From Trinickia sp. Y13 (GTDB lineage: Bacteria; Pseudomonadota; Gammaproteobacteria; Burkholderiales; Burkholderiaceae): DNA of 64,000 nucleotides. The notes beneath the pieces are model-generated. The model made no database searches. It was given only the letters and a program-made list of their open reading frames with translations, and was not told where the DNA came from. The DNA is taken from assembly GCF_029522115.1 (NCBI RefSeq), contig NZ_JAKWFK010000002.1, positions 558,001 to 622,000 on the forward strand, in the 5' to 3' direction. Below are positions 57,048 to 64,000 of the stretch, one piece after another (positions within the stretch are counted from its first letter, which is position 1; every line of letters begins with the position of its first letter). The position numbers and the translations under genes were made by a program.

Positions 57048-57427
57048 TCATCGTGACGGAACCGTTGAACCTCGAACGCCGCGCCGCGGTTTGGGAAGCG
57101 CTCTCGGAACTGTTCCTCGGAAAGGAACTCCAGGACTACGATTACGCCGCGATTGCCGAGACACTGCGCGCATCCGGTTACTCACTCGACGAGCTCGAAA
57201 AGGTACTGCGCGAAGAGGTCGCACCCGTTTTTCGCAGCAATCTTTCAGCGCTCGCCGTGCCCGAAATGGAAGGGTGGGCACACGACACGGTCGTGGAAGA
57301 GATACGGGCTTACCTTGAACGCGAGAGAACCGGCATATCCCGGCTGTTGATGCGTTTTGGAACGTCCAGGGCGCTGCCAGATGCGGCGACTAAGCGGTGG
57401 CAGCGAATCAGATCTTCGCTTTCGTAA
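57044..57427 (+). CDS. DUF7079-like putative immunity protein
   Basis: Protein of 127 residues beginning MIIVTEPLNLERRAAVWEAL and containing SELFLGKELQDYD, YSLDELEKVLREEVAPVFRS and NLSALAVPEMEGW. These match my memory of the DUF7079 family, found as single genes behind polymorphic toxins and presumed to be their immunity proteins. The start is GTG at 57044 in a 4-nt overlap with the toxin tail. It is small, acidic and cytoplasmic. With its toxin truncated it is probably an orphan. Confidence 0.65.
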   Translation: MIIVTEPLNLERRAAVWEALSELFLGKELQDYDYAAIAETLRASGYSLDELEKVLREEVAPVFRSNLSALAVPEMEGWAHDTVVEEIRAYLERERTGISRLLMRFGTSRALPDAATKRWQRIRSSLS

Positions 57428-57528
57428 CCTACCGTGAAGCGACGCTCGAGACTTGCTGGGCCGGTTCTCATGCAGGGCACAGGCCGCGCTCTCGCCTCGC
57501 GAGCAAATCAGCAATGACGTGGTTCACG

Positions 57529-57807
57529 GCGTCGATGATCAGCAACCAAGGGGGCCAGCAGAAACCGCGCGAAGTGGCCGCGCTGATGCCGCGCGGCCGG
57601 GCGTCGAAGGATCAGCGAACGGTTGCAGGGAAGACGATCAGTCGCTCCTCCACTACCCCTATCCCACCTCGCCCAACCCGGTCTTTATCGACAACCGCCA
57701 ACTGCTGATCCAGAATCCCTACCCCGCGGCCCGAGAATCAAGCGCGCCCCAGAGCGCAGCGGAAGCCGGGACACTGCCGAGCATCATCAACCCGGGAACC
57801 GAGCCCC
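57529..57807 (+). pseudogene. Frameshifted remnant of unknown coding sequence
   Basis: Two adjacent frames look protein-like in turn: ISNQGGQQKPREVAALMP from about 57535, then LLHYPYPTSPNPVFIDNRQL continuing into QNPYPAARESSAPQSAAEAG. A single shift between them would join them. The KPREVA segment recalls the KPREV of the toxin tail at 56.8 kb. No function can be assigned; the call rests on composition only. Confidence 0.3.
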
Positions 57808-58380
57808 ATGACGCAATTTGCACACGCCATCGACGCCTACATTCGCGCAAAAGACAACAATCGCCCCTATTTGATGGCGCAAGCCTTCGAGAGCGACGCG
57901 GCGCTAACCATGATCGTCGAAACCGATCAGATCTCGTTCCCCGCCGAGGCCCATGGACGAACCGAAATTGCGTCGGTGCTGGTCACGCAGTTTGCCCAGC
58001 GCTACGAGAACGTCTTCACGTTCTGCCTGAGCGCGCCGCCACCCGACGACGCAAGATCGTTCGAATGCGGCTGGCTAGTTTGCATGACGGAAAAAGAAAC
58101 CGGGGCTGCACGAATCGGTTATGGCCGATACGACTGGCGGCGTGCCGACCGTTCGGCAAAAGTCTCGCGCCTTCAGATCACGATCGAGCAGATGATCGTC
58201 TTGCCCAAAGAGGCTGCCGAGCCCCTTATCCTATGGGCCCAGCAGCTTCCGTATCCGTGGTGTCTCCCCGAAAATCTAGCCAACGAGATGCCGCACATCG
58301 ATGCAATACGCAACATCGTCGATGCCCTGACCGAAACCCGGCCCGAATCGGGCGATCGCGCGACACAAGCAACGCGATAA
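57808..58380 (+). CDS. NTF2/SnoaL-like protein
   Basis: Protein of 190 residues beginning FAHAIDAYIRAKDNNRPYLM with FESDAALTMIV and RTEIASVLVTQFAQRYENVF. This is the alpha-helix then curved-sheet pattern of SnoaL/NTF2-like domains. Such domains bind small ligands or act as isomerases, and also occur as immunity proteins. No catalytic set can be named. The ATG at 57808 directly follows the decayed region. The downstream muralytic gene is convergent. Confidence 0.7.
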   Translation: MTQFAHAIDAYIRAKDNNRPYLMAQAFESDAALTMIVETDQISFPAEAHGRTEIASVLVTQFAQRYENVFTFCLSAPPPDDARSFECGWLVCMTEKETGAARIGYGRYDWRRADRSAKVSRLQITIEQMIVLPKEAAEPLILWAQQLPYPWCLPENLANEMPHIDAIRNIVDALTETRPESGDRATQATR

Positions 58381-58519
58381 GTTTGCCATCGGCGGCGGCA
58401 ATGCCCGCCCACTGCGTATGTCGGAGTCAATCACCTTTGAATCAGCCAGCGCTCCGATGGGGCTGCGCCGCGGCCTAATGCCGGTGCCTGCGCAGACGCC
58501 GAAGACAGCTTGTCGTTCA

Positions 58520-59188
58520 TCAAAGCCCTTTGCGCAAGAAAGCATCGGCGTATTCGATGCGATTTCCCATCGCGGGGGTCCCCGCCTGCTCGAAGTCCCT
58601 CTCCCAAACCCTTGCCGCTTCGCCGGCAGTCGACGTTTGCTTGATATCGCGAATCGTCTTGCTGTAGGGCCCATCGAGCTCTTGGTTCATGTAGCCGATG
58701 TTGGCCTGAAGGCTGCCGGGGTCGAGACCGTGCTTTCTTGCATATTCGATCTCGGCCGCCTTGCGGCTCCCATCCCATTGCGCCAACCCATAGCCGGCGC
58801 CGCCCGAGCAATCGCCGTTCGGAGCACCCCGTCTGCCGCCTTGGTTGACGTTGCATTGCATCCCGCTTTCCTGCTGCATATTGCCCAGCACGCCCGCAGC
58901 CTGCGTGGGCGTCAGACCATAGCGCTGCTCGAGATCGGATGCAACGGCCTGGGCCGCGTCGTTCGACGAAATAGTGGGTACGGTGGACGATCCCTGCCGG
59001 TACGGTTGCGAGGTCCCACCGCCGCTCCACGAGCCTCCCCCGTACGACGATAAATATTTCATCAATAGCTGCCCGATGAGCTGGAGCAGCATGAGCTCTA
59101 ATTGGCCGAACCCTTGGTCGCCGCCATTGGTTGGGAAAAGATCGGATACCTGCGCTTGACTCTCAGCTAACGGCACGGAAATCGTCAT
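58520..59188 (-). CDS. Secreted-type protein: harpin-like N-terminus plus tail-tip lysozyme domain
   Basis: 222 residues. Residues 1-80 are Gln/Gly/Ser-rich with one amphipathic Leu-rich segment (GFGQLELMLLQLIGQLLMKY) and a Gly-Ser linker, much like harpins exported by type III systems. From about residue 78 there is a lysozyme-like domain: AAGVLGNMQQESGMQCNVNQ with the likely catalytic Glu, then GYGLAQWDGSRKAAE. This resembles phage tail-tip lysozymes. No classical signal peptide is visible. It could help a secretion apparatus cross peptidoglycan or be an injected muramidase. No secretion genes lie in the window. Confidence 0.65.
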   Translation of the reverse strand: MTISVPLAESQAQVSDLFPTNGGDQGFGQLELMLLQLIGQLLMKYLSSYGGGSWSGGGTSQPYRQGSSTVPTISSNDAAQAVASDLEQRYGLTPTQAAGVLGNMQQESGMQCNVNQGGRRGAPNGDCSGGAGYGLAQWDGSRKAAEIEYARKHGLDPGSLQANIGYMNQELDGPYSKTIRDIKQTSTAGEAARVWERDFEQAGTPAMGNRIEYADAFLRKGL

Positions 59189-59457
59189 GACCCGCCTCTC
59201 CGCCTACACTCATCGAAGCACGATAGGAGTACGCAGCCTGCCCTCGCATGATGTCGGGCTCGCCGGAAACCAACTCGAAGGCGTATTGCCTGGTGACGGC
59301 TCGACATCGTCGAGCCAATGGCAGATCGCCTCACGTGAACCCATAATGCATTAAATGCAAAATGGGCAATGCCTGAGGTGCGAATACGCGGCTAGGCGCG
59401 CGAAGCGGGCAACCCCCCCCGTCGCCATGCGAGCGCGCCATCCGGTTCACCGCCCCG
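59189..59457. other. Intergenic region, nothing recognised
   Basis: 269 nt between the divergently and convergently placed genes show no ORF of coding character. They may mark the right end of the accessory region, but no copy of the tRNA-Lys 3' end was seen here. Confidence 0.5.
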
Positions 59458-59817
59458 CTACGGCTTCGCAACGTGCCAAACCCCGGCAAACCCATCCCCG
59501 TTCTTCTCACCCGCCATCTTGTCGCCTGCGAAGCGATAAAGCGGATGCCCTTCATAAGTCCACTGGTGTTTGCCGTCGGCGGCGGCAATGAGCCCCCACT
59601 GTCCGCTCGGCTTGTCGTAGGCATCGGCGAGCGCGGCGGGCCATTTCGCCACGCAGCCGCCGGTGCAGGCGCTCTTGCCCGCGGTCGTGTCTTTGTCGAA
59701 TGTGTAGAGCGTCATGCCTTCGTCGTCGACCACCATCCCATTCGCAATCTTCGGCGGCTCCGCGAACGATGCGGTCGATACAGCGCACGCTACGACACAC
59801 AGCAAGGTCTTGATCAT
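59458..59817 (-). CDS. COG4315-type secreted repeat protein
   Basis: Protein of 119 residues with a signal peptide (KTLLCVVACAVSTASFA). Two repeated motifs follow: GMVVDDEGMTLYTFDKDT with CTGGCVAKWPA, and TYEGHPLYRFAGDK. This is the COG4315 family of secreted proteins with unknown function. The ATG at 59817 gives a typical signal start. It is the last gene of an operon with yceI and the sigma/anti-sigma genes. Confidence 0.85.
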   Translation of the reverse strand: MIKTLLCVVACAVSTASFAEPPKIANGMVVDDEGMTLYTFDKDTTAGKSACTGGCVAKWPAALADAYDKPSGQWGLIAAADGKHQWTYEGHPLYRFAGDKMAGEKNGDGFAGVWHVAKP

Positions 59818-59852
59818 GATCGGTCTCCAGTTGCAATACGGGAACGCAATGA

Positions 59853-60482
59853 CTAGGGATTCGCCCGCTCCCTGACGAATTCGACGTAAATCCTCATGTG
59901 GACATCGTCGCCAACCGCGGCAGGCCACCTCGATAGTCCGAATGCCGCTCGGCTGAAATGGCCGTCAGCCGAAAAAGCAAGCGGTCGCGCATCGCCGGGC
60001 GCGCCGCGCGGCGTTTCATCGAACGTCACGACGAGCGTAACCGGGCGCGTCGTCGTACGAATCGTCAGCTGACCCTCCAACAGGCCGCTCGAGGCGCCCG
60101 TGCGCACGAACCGCGTACTGACGAAGCGAATCGACGGGTAGCGCGCCGCGTCGAGCATCTCATCGCCTTCGACGATCCCAGCCACGAACGGCATGTTCGT
60201 TTCGAGGCTCGCCGCATCGATCGTCACGCTCACGCGCGCGGCGGCAAGGCCGTCCTCGGCCCCCGCTAGCTGCGCTCGCATACGGCCAAACCGCATCGAG
60301 AGCCGCGAGTGCCACAAGTACTTGACGTCGAACGCCACGCCCGATCGCGCGGGGTCCAGCCGATACCGCTCCAGCGCGACACTGTCGCTTGCATTGCCGC
60401 TCGCAACGGCAACGCCGAGCGCCGCGCAGGCAACGCACGTCACCCGCGCGATTGCCTTTAGCCATGCACCCAACGCACTCAT
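59853..60482 (-). CDS. YceI-family periplasmic protein
   Basis: Lipocalin-like YceI protein of 209 residues with signal peptide (IARVTCVACAALGVAVASGNA). YRLDPARSGVAFDVKYLWHS, IVEGDEMLDAARYPSIRFVS and LTIRTTTRPVTLVVTF are typical blocks. The family binds isoprenoid-like lipids. The start is ATG at 60482, with GAGAGGACC before it; an ATG at 60518 is the alternative. It lies 42 nt after the anti-sigma gene and is probably a target of the neighbouring ECF sigma factor. Confidence 0.87.
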   Translation of the reverse strand: MSALGAWLKAIARVTCVACAALGVAVASGNASDSVALERYRLDPARSGVAFDVKYLWHSRLSMRFGRMRAQLAGAEDGLAAARVSVTIDAASLETNMPFVAGIVEGDEMLDAARYPSIRFVSTRFVRTGASSGLLEGQLTIRTTTRPVTLVVTFDETPRGAPGDARPLAFSADGHFSRAAFGLSRWPAAVGDDVHMRIYVEFVRERANP

Positions 60483-60524
60483 GGTCCTCTCGTGGCCGCG
60501 CCAATCTTTCAGCGTCATGCGTCT

Positions 60525-61325
60525 TTATCGCCACTGCTCGGGCTGGCCGCCGAGATCGCCGCATACGTCCACGGCGATCGCACGCAGTCGGTCCTGCGCA
60601 ATCTCTCCCGAGAGCGCATAAGCCGTCTGCCGGCTCACCCAGTAATACGTGCGGCGCTCGCCCTGGCGCCAGAGCCGAACCGGCGCCTCGCGAGGCGCCG
60701 CCGCACTCACATACAGCGCAAGTCTTTCGCCGTCGCGGCTTTCATACATGAACTGCGCGGCTGGGCCGCCGCCTATGCCCGGCAATAATCGCCCGCCGAG
60801 GAACGAATAGCCGTACTCGTCGAGAGACGGCACGGAAAGGGGGCGATTCAAGCGCTTCGAGAGCCAACCGACGAGCGCTCCCTCGCGCGAGCCCGCAACT
60901 TCAACCGCATGTTGCCGTTCAGGGGCGTAGACCGCATAGGCGAGGTCGGCCTGCCGAGCGAATGCCATCTGCGCAGCCGGTGGCGCACGATAAACCGCAA
61001 GCCCACCGGCAAACCACGCGAGCGCAGCACCCGCTGCGAGCGAGCACGCAGCCAAAGCGGCTTGCCGCCACCACGGTGTGCGTGTGCGCAGCACGATGCA
61101 GGGGCCGTTCGTTTGCGCCGCGGGATCGGCAAACAGCGCCCGCAATGCAGCGCGCTGCGCGCGGTAATGCGCGACGCGACTCGCCGCACCGGGGTCGGCA
61201 GCGAGCCGCTCGGCGACAGCCCGGCGTTCCGCTTCCGGCAGTTCGCCATCGACGAACGCCGACAGCGCGTCGAGTTCCGTTTCGCTGAAGCCATCCGGGG
61301 GCGTGGGGTGAGAATCGTCGCTCAT
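60525..61325 (-). CDS. Anti-sigma factor (transmembrane)
   Basis: 266 residues. The N-terminal part has the anti-sigma zinc-finger-like helix pattern (LSAFVDGELPEAERRAVAER), though without the full zinc motif. A membrane segment (QAALAACSLAAGAALAWFAG) separates it from a periplasmic domain. Such proteins hold an ECF sigma factor at the membrane until a signal is sensed. The start overlaps the sigma gene stop (ATGA), strong evidence of pairing. Confidence 0.85.
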   Translation of the reverse strand: MSDDSHPTPPDGFSETELDALSAFVDGELPEAERRAVAERLAADPGAASRVAHYRAQRAALRALFADPAAQTNGPCIVLRTRTPWWRQAALAACSLAAGAALAWFAGGLAVYRAPPAAQMAFARQADLAYAVYAPERQHAVEVAGSREGALVGWLSKRLNRPLSVPSLDEYGYSFLGGRLLPGIGGGPAAQFMYESRDGERLALYVSAAAPREAPVRLWRQGERRTYYWVSRQTAYALSGEIAQDRLRAIAVDVCGDLGGQPEQWR

Positions 61326-61843
61326 CTGGTATTTCTCACTGCTTTCAACGAGGGCGCGTGACGCGGCGAACCATCGGCAAGCAATTGCCGCATATGCTCG
61401 CGGGCGCGCGCCAGCCGCGACATCACCGTGCCGATCGGCACGCCGAGCACTGCCGAGACCTCCTGATAACTCAACTCTTCCACGCAGGCGAGCAGAAGCA
61501 CTTCCCGCTGCTCGAACGACAAGCGGTAAAGCATGCGCTGGACGTCGCGCAGCACGAGCGAGTCGACTTGGCCGCTCGGCGCCTCGAGCCCTTGCCACAG
61601 CGCATGTTCGCTATCGATCGCGGTTTCACGGCGCGCACGCAGCTGATCGATATAGAGATGGCGCAGAATCGTCAGCAACCACGCGCGCAGGTTGCTATCA
61701 GGGCGGAAAGCGCGCACGCGCGTGAGCGCACGCTCGGCCGTGTCCTGCACCAAGTCGTCTGCCCAAGCCGAATCGCCCGTCAACGCGCGCGCATACCGCC
61801 GCAACTGCGGAAGCCACCCGACGACGTCAGCTTCGAAGCTCAC
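61322..61843 (-). CDS. ECF RNA polymerase sigma factor
   Basis: Extracytoplasmic-function sigma factor of 173 residues. Region 2 is ADDLVQDTAERALTRVRAFR, with LRAWLLTILRHLYIDQLR. Region 4 is FEQREVLLLACVEELSYQEV and VPIGTVMSRLARAREHMR. The start is GTG at 61843, with AGGTG 7 nt before. It heads the sigma, anti-sigma, YceI, COG4315 operon. Confidence 0.92.
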   Translation of the reverse strand: MSFEADVVGWLPQLRRYARALTGDSAWADDLVQDTAERALTRVRAFRPDSNLRAWLLTILRHLYIDQLRARRETAIDSEHALWQGLEAPSGQVDSLVLRDVQRMLYRLSFEQREVLLLACVEELSYQEVSAVLGVPIGTVMSRLARAREHMRQLLADGSPRHAPSLKAVRNTR

Positions 61844-61858
61844 TGAAGAACACCTCGC

Positions 61859-62020
61859 TCAGTAACCACCGCTGCCGCTTCCGCCACTACTGGCGCCACT
61901 GCCATAGCCACCGCTCGTCGATTGCCCCGACGAGGACATGCCGCTCATCGATCCGCAGCCAGCGGACAACACGAGCGCAAGCACGCTGAATACGGCAAAA
62001 AGCATCCGCATCGATCTCAT
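61859..62020 (-). CDS. Small Gly/Ser-rich lipoprotein
   Basis: 53 residues with a lipoprotein signal (RMLFAVFSVLALVLSAGC; lipobox LSAGC). A tail of Gly, Ser and Tyr follows (SGGYGSGASSGGSGSGGY). The ATG at 62020 has GGAGG 5 nt upstream; a longer start at 62047 is less likely. It ends 15 nt before the ECF sigma gene on the same strand, so it may be the first gene of that operon. Function unknown. Confidence 0.72.
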   Translation of the reverse strand: MRSMRMLFAVFSVLALVLSAGCGSMSGMSSSGQSTSGGYGSGASSGGSGSGGY

Positions 62021-62262
62021 CTCCGCCTCCTTAGCGTCCAAGGACATGGCATAAACGGTCCGCGTACGTACCTTATTCCATGAGAGCAGAAAAAGATGGG
62101 CTCGTATGTTGGGCGCTGTCGATCCTTTGAGGCGCCGCTTCTTTTACCGGCTAAAGTTCCCGCATGTGTGGGGCGCGGATTGGAGCCGACGGTCGTATCG
62201 ACGTTGCCGTGACCCACCATCCAACGCCGGCTAGCGCCGACGCATTCGAGAGGACAAAACAC

Positions 62263-62925
62263 ATGACGCGATTCGTTTTGGTGCCAGGCGGTTGGCACGG
62301 AGGTTGGGCCTTCGATGCCGTCAGCAAGCTGTTGACGAGCACGGGCCACGAAGTTCAGGCGCTCACGCTTTCAGGGCTCGGCGAAGAGGCTTCGGCCGGT
62401 ATCAATCTAGACCGCCATATCGAAGACGTAGTGCAGGCGATTCGTAAGCAGGATACCCCCGCCGTTCTCGTGGGGCACTCGTACGGGGGAATGGTCATCA
62501 CGGGCGCGGCGGACAAGGAACCGTCGCGTGTAGCGGCCCTCGTCTACGCCGACGCCTATGTGCCGGACAGCGGAGCATCGGTTTGGTCGCTCACCAGCCA
62601 CGTCTATCGGGAACGCTTCATAGCGGGCGTGGCAGCAGACGGCTTCAATTGCACGCCCCCGGCGCATCTCGATAGCCGATGCCGGCCCCATCCCATCGCC
62701 ACCTTTCTGCAAGCAATCAAGCTAACCGGCCATTGGCGCGATATCCGCAGCAAGACCTTCGTTGCCGCGTTCGGCTGGGAGGCGAGTCCGTTTCTCGACC
62801 TGTACGAGCGTCTGCGACGCGATCCTGAATGGGCCACGCATCGGCTCGATTGCGCACACGATATTCCGCGGCTAGCCCCCGAGGCATTCACCGATATTCT
62901 CTTGAAGACTTCGGCGACGATGTGA
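62263..62925 (+). CDS. Alpha/beta hydrolase
   Basis: Esterase-like alpha/beta hydrolase of 220 residues. The oxyanion loop is LVPGGWHGGWAFD and the nucleophile Ser is in LVGHSYGGMVITG. The Asp/His are likely in the last third (ATHRLDCAHDIPRLAPEAF). It starts MTRFVLVPGG, with GAGAGGA upstream. It resembles the plant methylesterase/EstC group. Substrate unknown. The 242 nt upstream (62021-62262) hold the divergent promoters. Confidence 0.85.
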   Translation: MTRFVLVPGGWHGGWAFDAVSKLLTSTGHEVQALTLSGLGEEASAGINLDRHIEDVVQAIRKQDTPAVLVGHSYGGMVITGAADKEPSRVAALVYADAYVPDSGASVWSLTSHVYRERFIAGVAADGFNCTPPAHLDSRCRPHPIATFLQAIKLTGHWRDIRSKTFVAAFGWEASPFLDLYERLRRDPEWATHRLDCAHDIPRLAPEAFTDILLKTSATM

Positions 62926-63060
62926 AGCCGCGCGCATGCAACATGTGCGAGGATGCGGCCTGTGGCAGGCCTACCCGACCCACTGCGTGCGAGCGTACCG
63001 ACGATAGGCGCCTCGGTCAGTTGGCGTTGTGACGTGAATTCTTATAAATGCGAGGAGACC

Positions 63061-63675
63061 ATGCCATTTCAAGCAGTTCCTGGAAGCGATGACGGATCCG
63101 GCGGCAATTTTCCGTCTGAACTGAGGACTTTTTTCAATCAATGCGGTTCCCGGCATTACCACGGATGCCTGACATTTTCCGACAGCCGCCACAGGGAGAG
63201 AGCCGTCCCCATCTTCCACGACGACTGTCTCGAAGGGAAGCCAGCGACATACACTCTCTTGCAACGGCTTCGCAAGGCGATGCGGACGAACAGCCTCGCT
63301 CACAGCTTCGAAGTCAATGCTCGCTCGATACATCAGAACGAGCATGGCTATTTGCCGTTCAAGGATGACGGGCCGGTACTCCGGCACGAGGTCAGTGCGC
63401 CGGTCATCCGGAACGCCGCGGTGACCGTCGGCGCATTGCCGCATAATCAAGCGTCGGCCGGCGCGACGACCCAAGGGCAATTCATGGAATACACGTGCCA
63501 AGACGGTATGCACGTGCAATGCCGACTCGTCGTCGACTACCGTTTCGGTTTTGTCTACATGACCTTTGGGCACTATCACGCGGATTCGTTTGCGCTACTG
63601 ATCCGCTCTCCGGCAGAACTGTACTTCGAGGTCATGCCGACTCTGTCTGCGCTAGACGCCCGTTTCGTGCAATAA
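63061..63675 (+). CDS. Hypothetical protein
   Basis: I do not recognise this 204-residue protein. It begins MPFQAVPGSDDGSGGNFPSE and has CGSRHYHGCLTFSDSRHRER, RLRKAMRTNSLAHSFEVNAR and VVDYRFGFVYMTFGHYHADS. It ends VMPTLSALDARFVQ. There is no signal peptide or membrane segment. The several His and Cys could bind metal, but that is a guess. A GAGGAGACC ribosome site precedes the ATG. It lies between the hydrolase and a convergent LysR gene. Confidence 0.65.
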   Translation: MPFQAVPGSDDGSGGNFPSELRTFFNQCGSRHYHGCLTFSDSRHRERAVPIFHDDCLEGKPATYTLLQRLRKAMRTNSLAHSFEVNARSIHQNEHGYLPFKDDGPVLRHEVSAPVIRNAAVTVGALPHNQASAGATTQGQFMEYTCQDGMHVQCRLVVDYRFGFVYMTFGHYHADSFALLIRSPAELYFEVMPTLSALDARFVQ

Positions 63676-63725
63676 CCGGGGCGAGGATAAATGGATGCAG
63701 GCCGGGCTTCACCGACAAGGCGGGG

Positions 63726-64000
63726 TCACGGCTCGCTGCCCCGACCCAACGTTTCCTGTAGAAAGGCGATAAAACTGACCAGCTTCGGTGGCAGGTGCGC
63801 ATCGGGCAGATGCACCACATGTACAGGCCACGTGGGAGGCGGCCAGTCGGGAAAAAGCCGAACGAGCCGCCCCGCATCCAAATCGTCCTGCAGCATCACC
63901 TGCGGTTGCAGAATGATGCCCAATCCCGCAAGCGCGGCTTCTCGAAGCGCAAGCCCGCCGTTCACATCGAGACGACCGCGCACCGCGATGCGCTCTACGC
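63726..64000 (-). CDS. LysR-family regulator, C-terminal part (N-terminus beyond window)
   Basis: The last 91 or so residues of a LysR substrate-binding domain: RLDVNGGLALREAALAGLGI, then LPQVMLQDDLDAGRLVRLFP and DAHLPPKLVSFIAFLQETLG. This is the typical end of the LysR subgroup with a VHLPDAHLPPK-like motif. The helix-turn-helix lies past the right edge. Confidence 0.82.
   Translation of the reverse strand, partial: VERIAVRGRLDVNGGLALREAALAGLGIILQPQVMLQDDLDAGRLVRLFPDWPPPTWPVHVVHLPDAHLPPKLVSFIAFLQETLGRGSEP

Noticed and set aside
47920-59457. Right attachment site (duplicate of the tRNA-Lys 3' end)
   Set aside because: I scanned by eye for the last 15-20 nt of the tRNA and found no second copy in the window.

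Overview
The window looks like chromosomal DNA of a beta-proteobacterium of the order Burkholderiales, probably family Burkholderiaceae (Burkholderia/Paraburkholderia/Trinickia type). The evidence is the high G+C content, the gene orders argB-HAD-slmA, metX-metW, gatCAB divergent from mreBCD-mrdA-rodA, and def-fmt-LysE-htpX-rsmB-DUF4390-ntrYX, and a QueE with the cysteine spacing known from Burkholderia multivorans. No ribosomal RNA or species marker is present, so the genus is inferred.

From 1 to about 47.9 kb the window is core chromosome. It opens with a RegA/RegB redox two-component pair on the minus strand (regA runs off the edge). Next come arginine synthesis (argB), a HAD phosphatase, the nucleoid occlusion factor SlmA, methionine synthesis (metX-metW, with a SAM-II-like leader) and an AmpG-like transporter. 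A secreted carboxylesterase with a 16-copy 9-bp repeat at its N terminus, exonuclease III and a PPK2 kinase follow. The gatCAB operon (minus) is divergent from the cell-wall elongation operon mreB-mreC-mreD-mrdA-rodA (plus). After that come a Sel1-repeat protein coupled to an HpaI-type aldolase, the queuosine operon queC-queE-queD, tRNA-Phe, a repeat-rich protein of unknown function, and a long minus-strand run def-fmt, lysE, htpX, rsmB, DUF4390, ntrY, ntrX. dprA, a thioredoxin-like gene and topoisomerase III are on the plus strand, followed by a LysR regulator, pckG, a 2-hydroxyacid dehydrogenase, a patatin and a thioesterase.

From the tRNA-Lys at 47.84 kb to about 59.2 kb the DNA is accessory. 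A 5'-truncated tyrosine recombinase lies beside the tRNA. It is followed by a tightly coupled, visibly AT-richer four-gene minus-strand cassette (48984-54336): a DNA methyltransferase with DPFCGSGT and SPPY motifs, a phosphoribosyltransferase-like protein, an ORC/Cdc6-like AAA+ ATPase, and an unrecognised protein with a DVTG motif. The four genes overlap by 4 nt, are separated by 11 nt (or overlap by 1 nt), or abut. Their composition and position suggest a mobile genome-defence or genome-conflict system. This is the best candidate for something undescribed. Beyond it lie a histidine phosphatase, insertion-sequence and PIN-toxin remnants with several short repeats, a polymorphic-toxin tail coupled to a DUF7079 immunity-like gene, an NTF2-like gene, and a protein joining a harpin-like N terminus to a lysozyme-like domain.

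From 59.4 to 64 kb there is an ECF sigma/anti-sigma operon with a small lipoprotein, a YceI protein and a secreted COG4315 protein. An alpha/beta hydrolase, one unknown gene and the end of a LysR regulator complete the window. All functions are read from motifs and family knowledge by eye. No alignment, HMM search or structure prediction was run.
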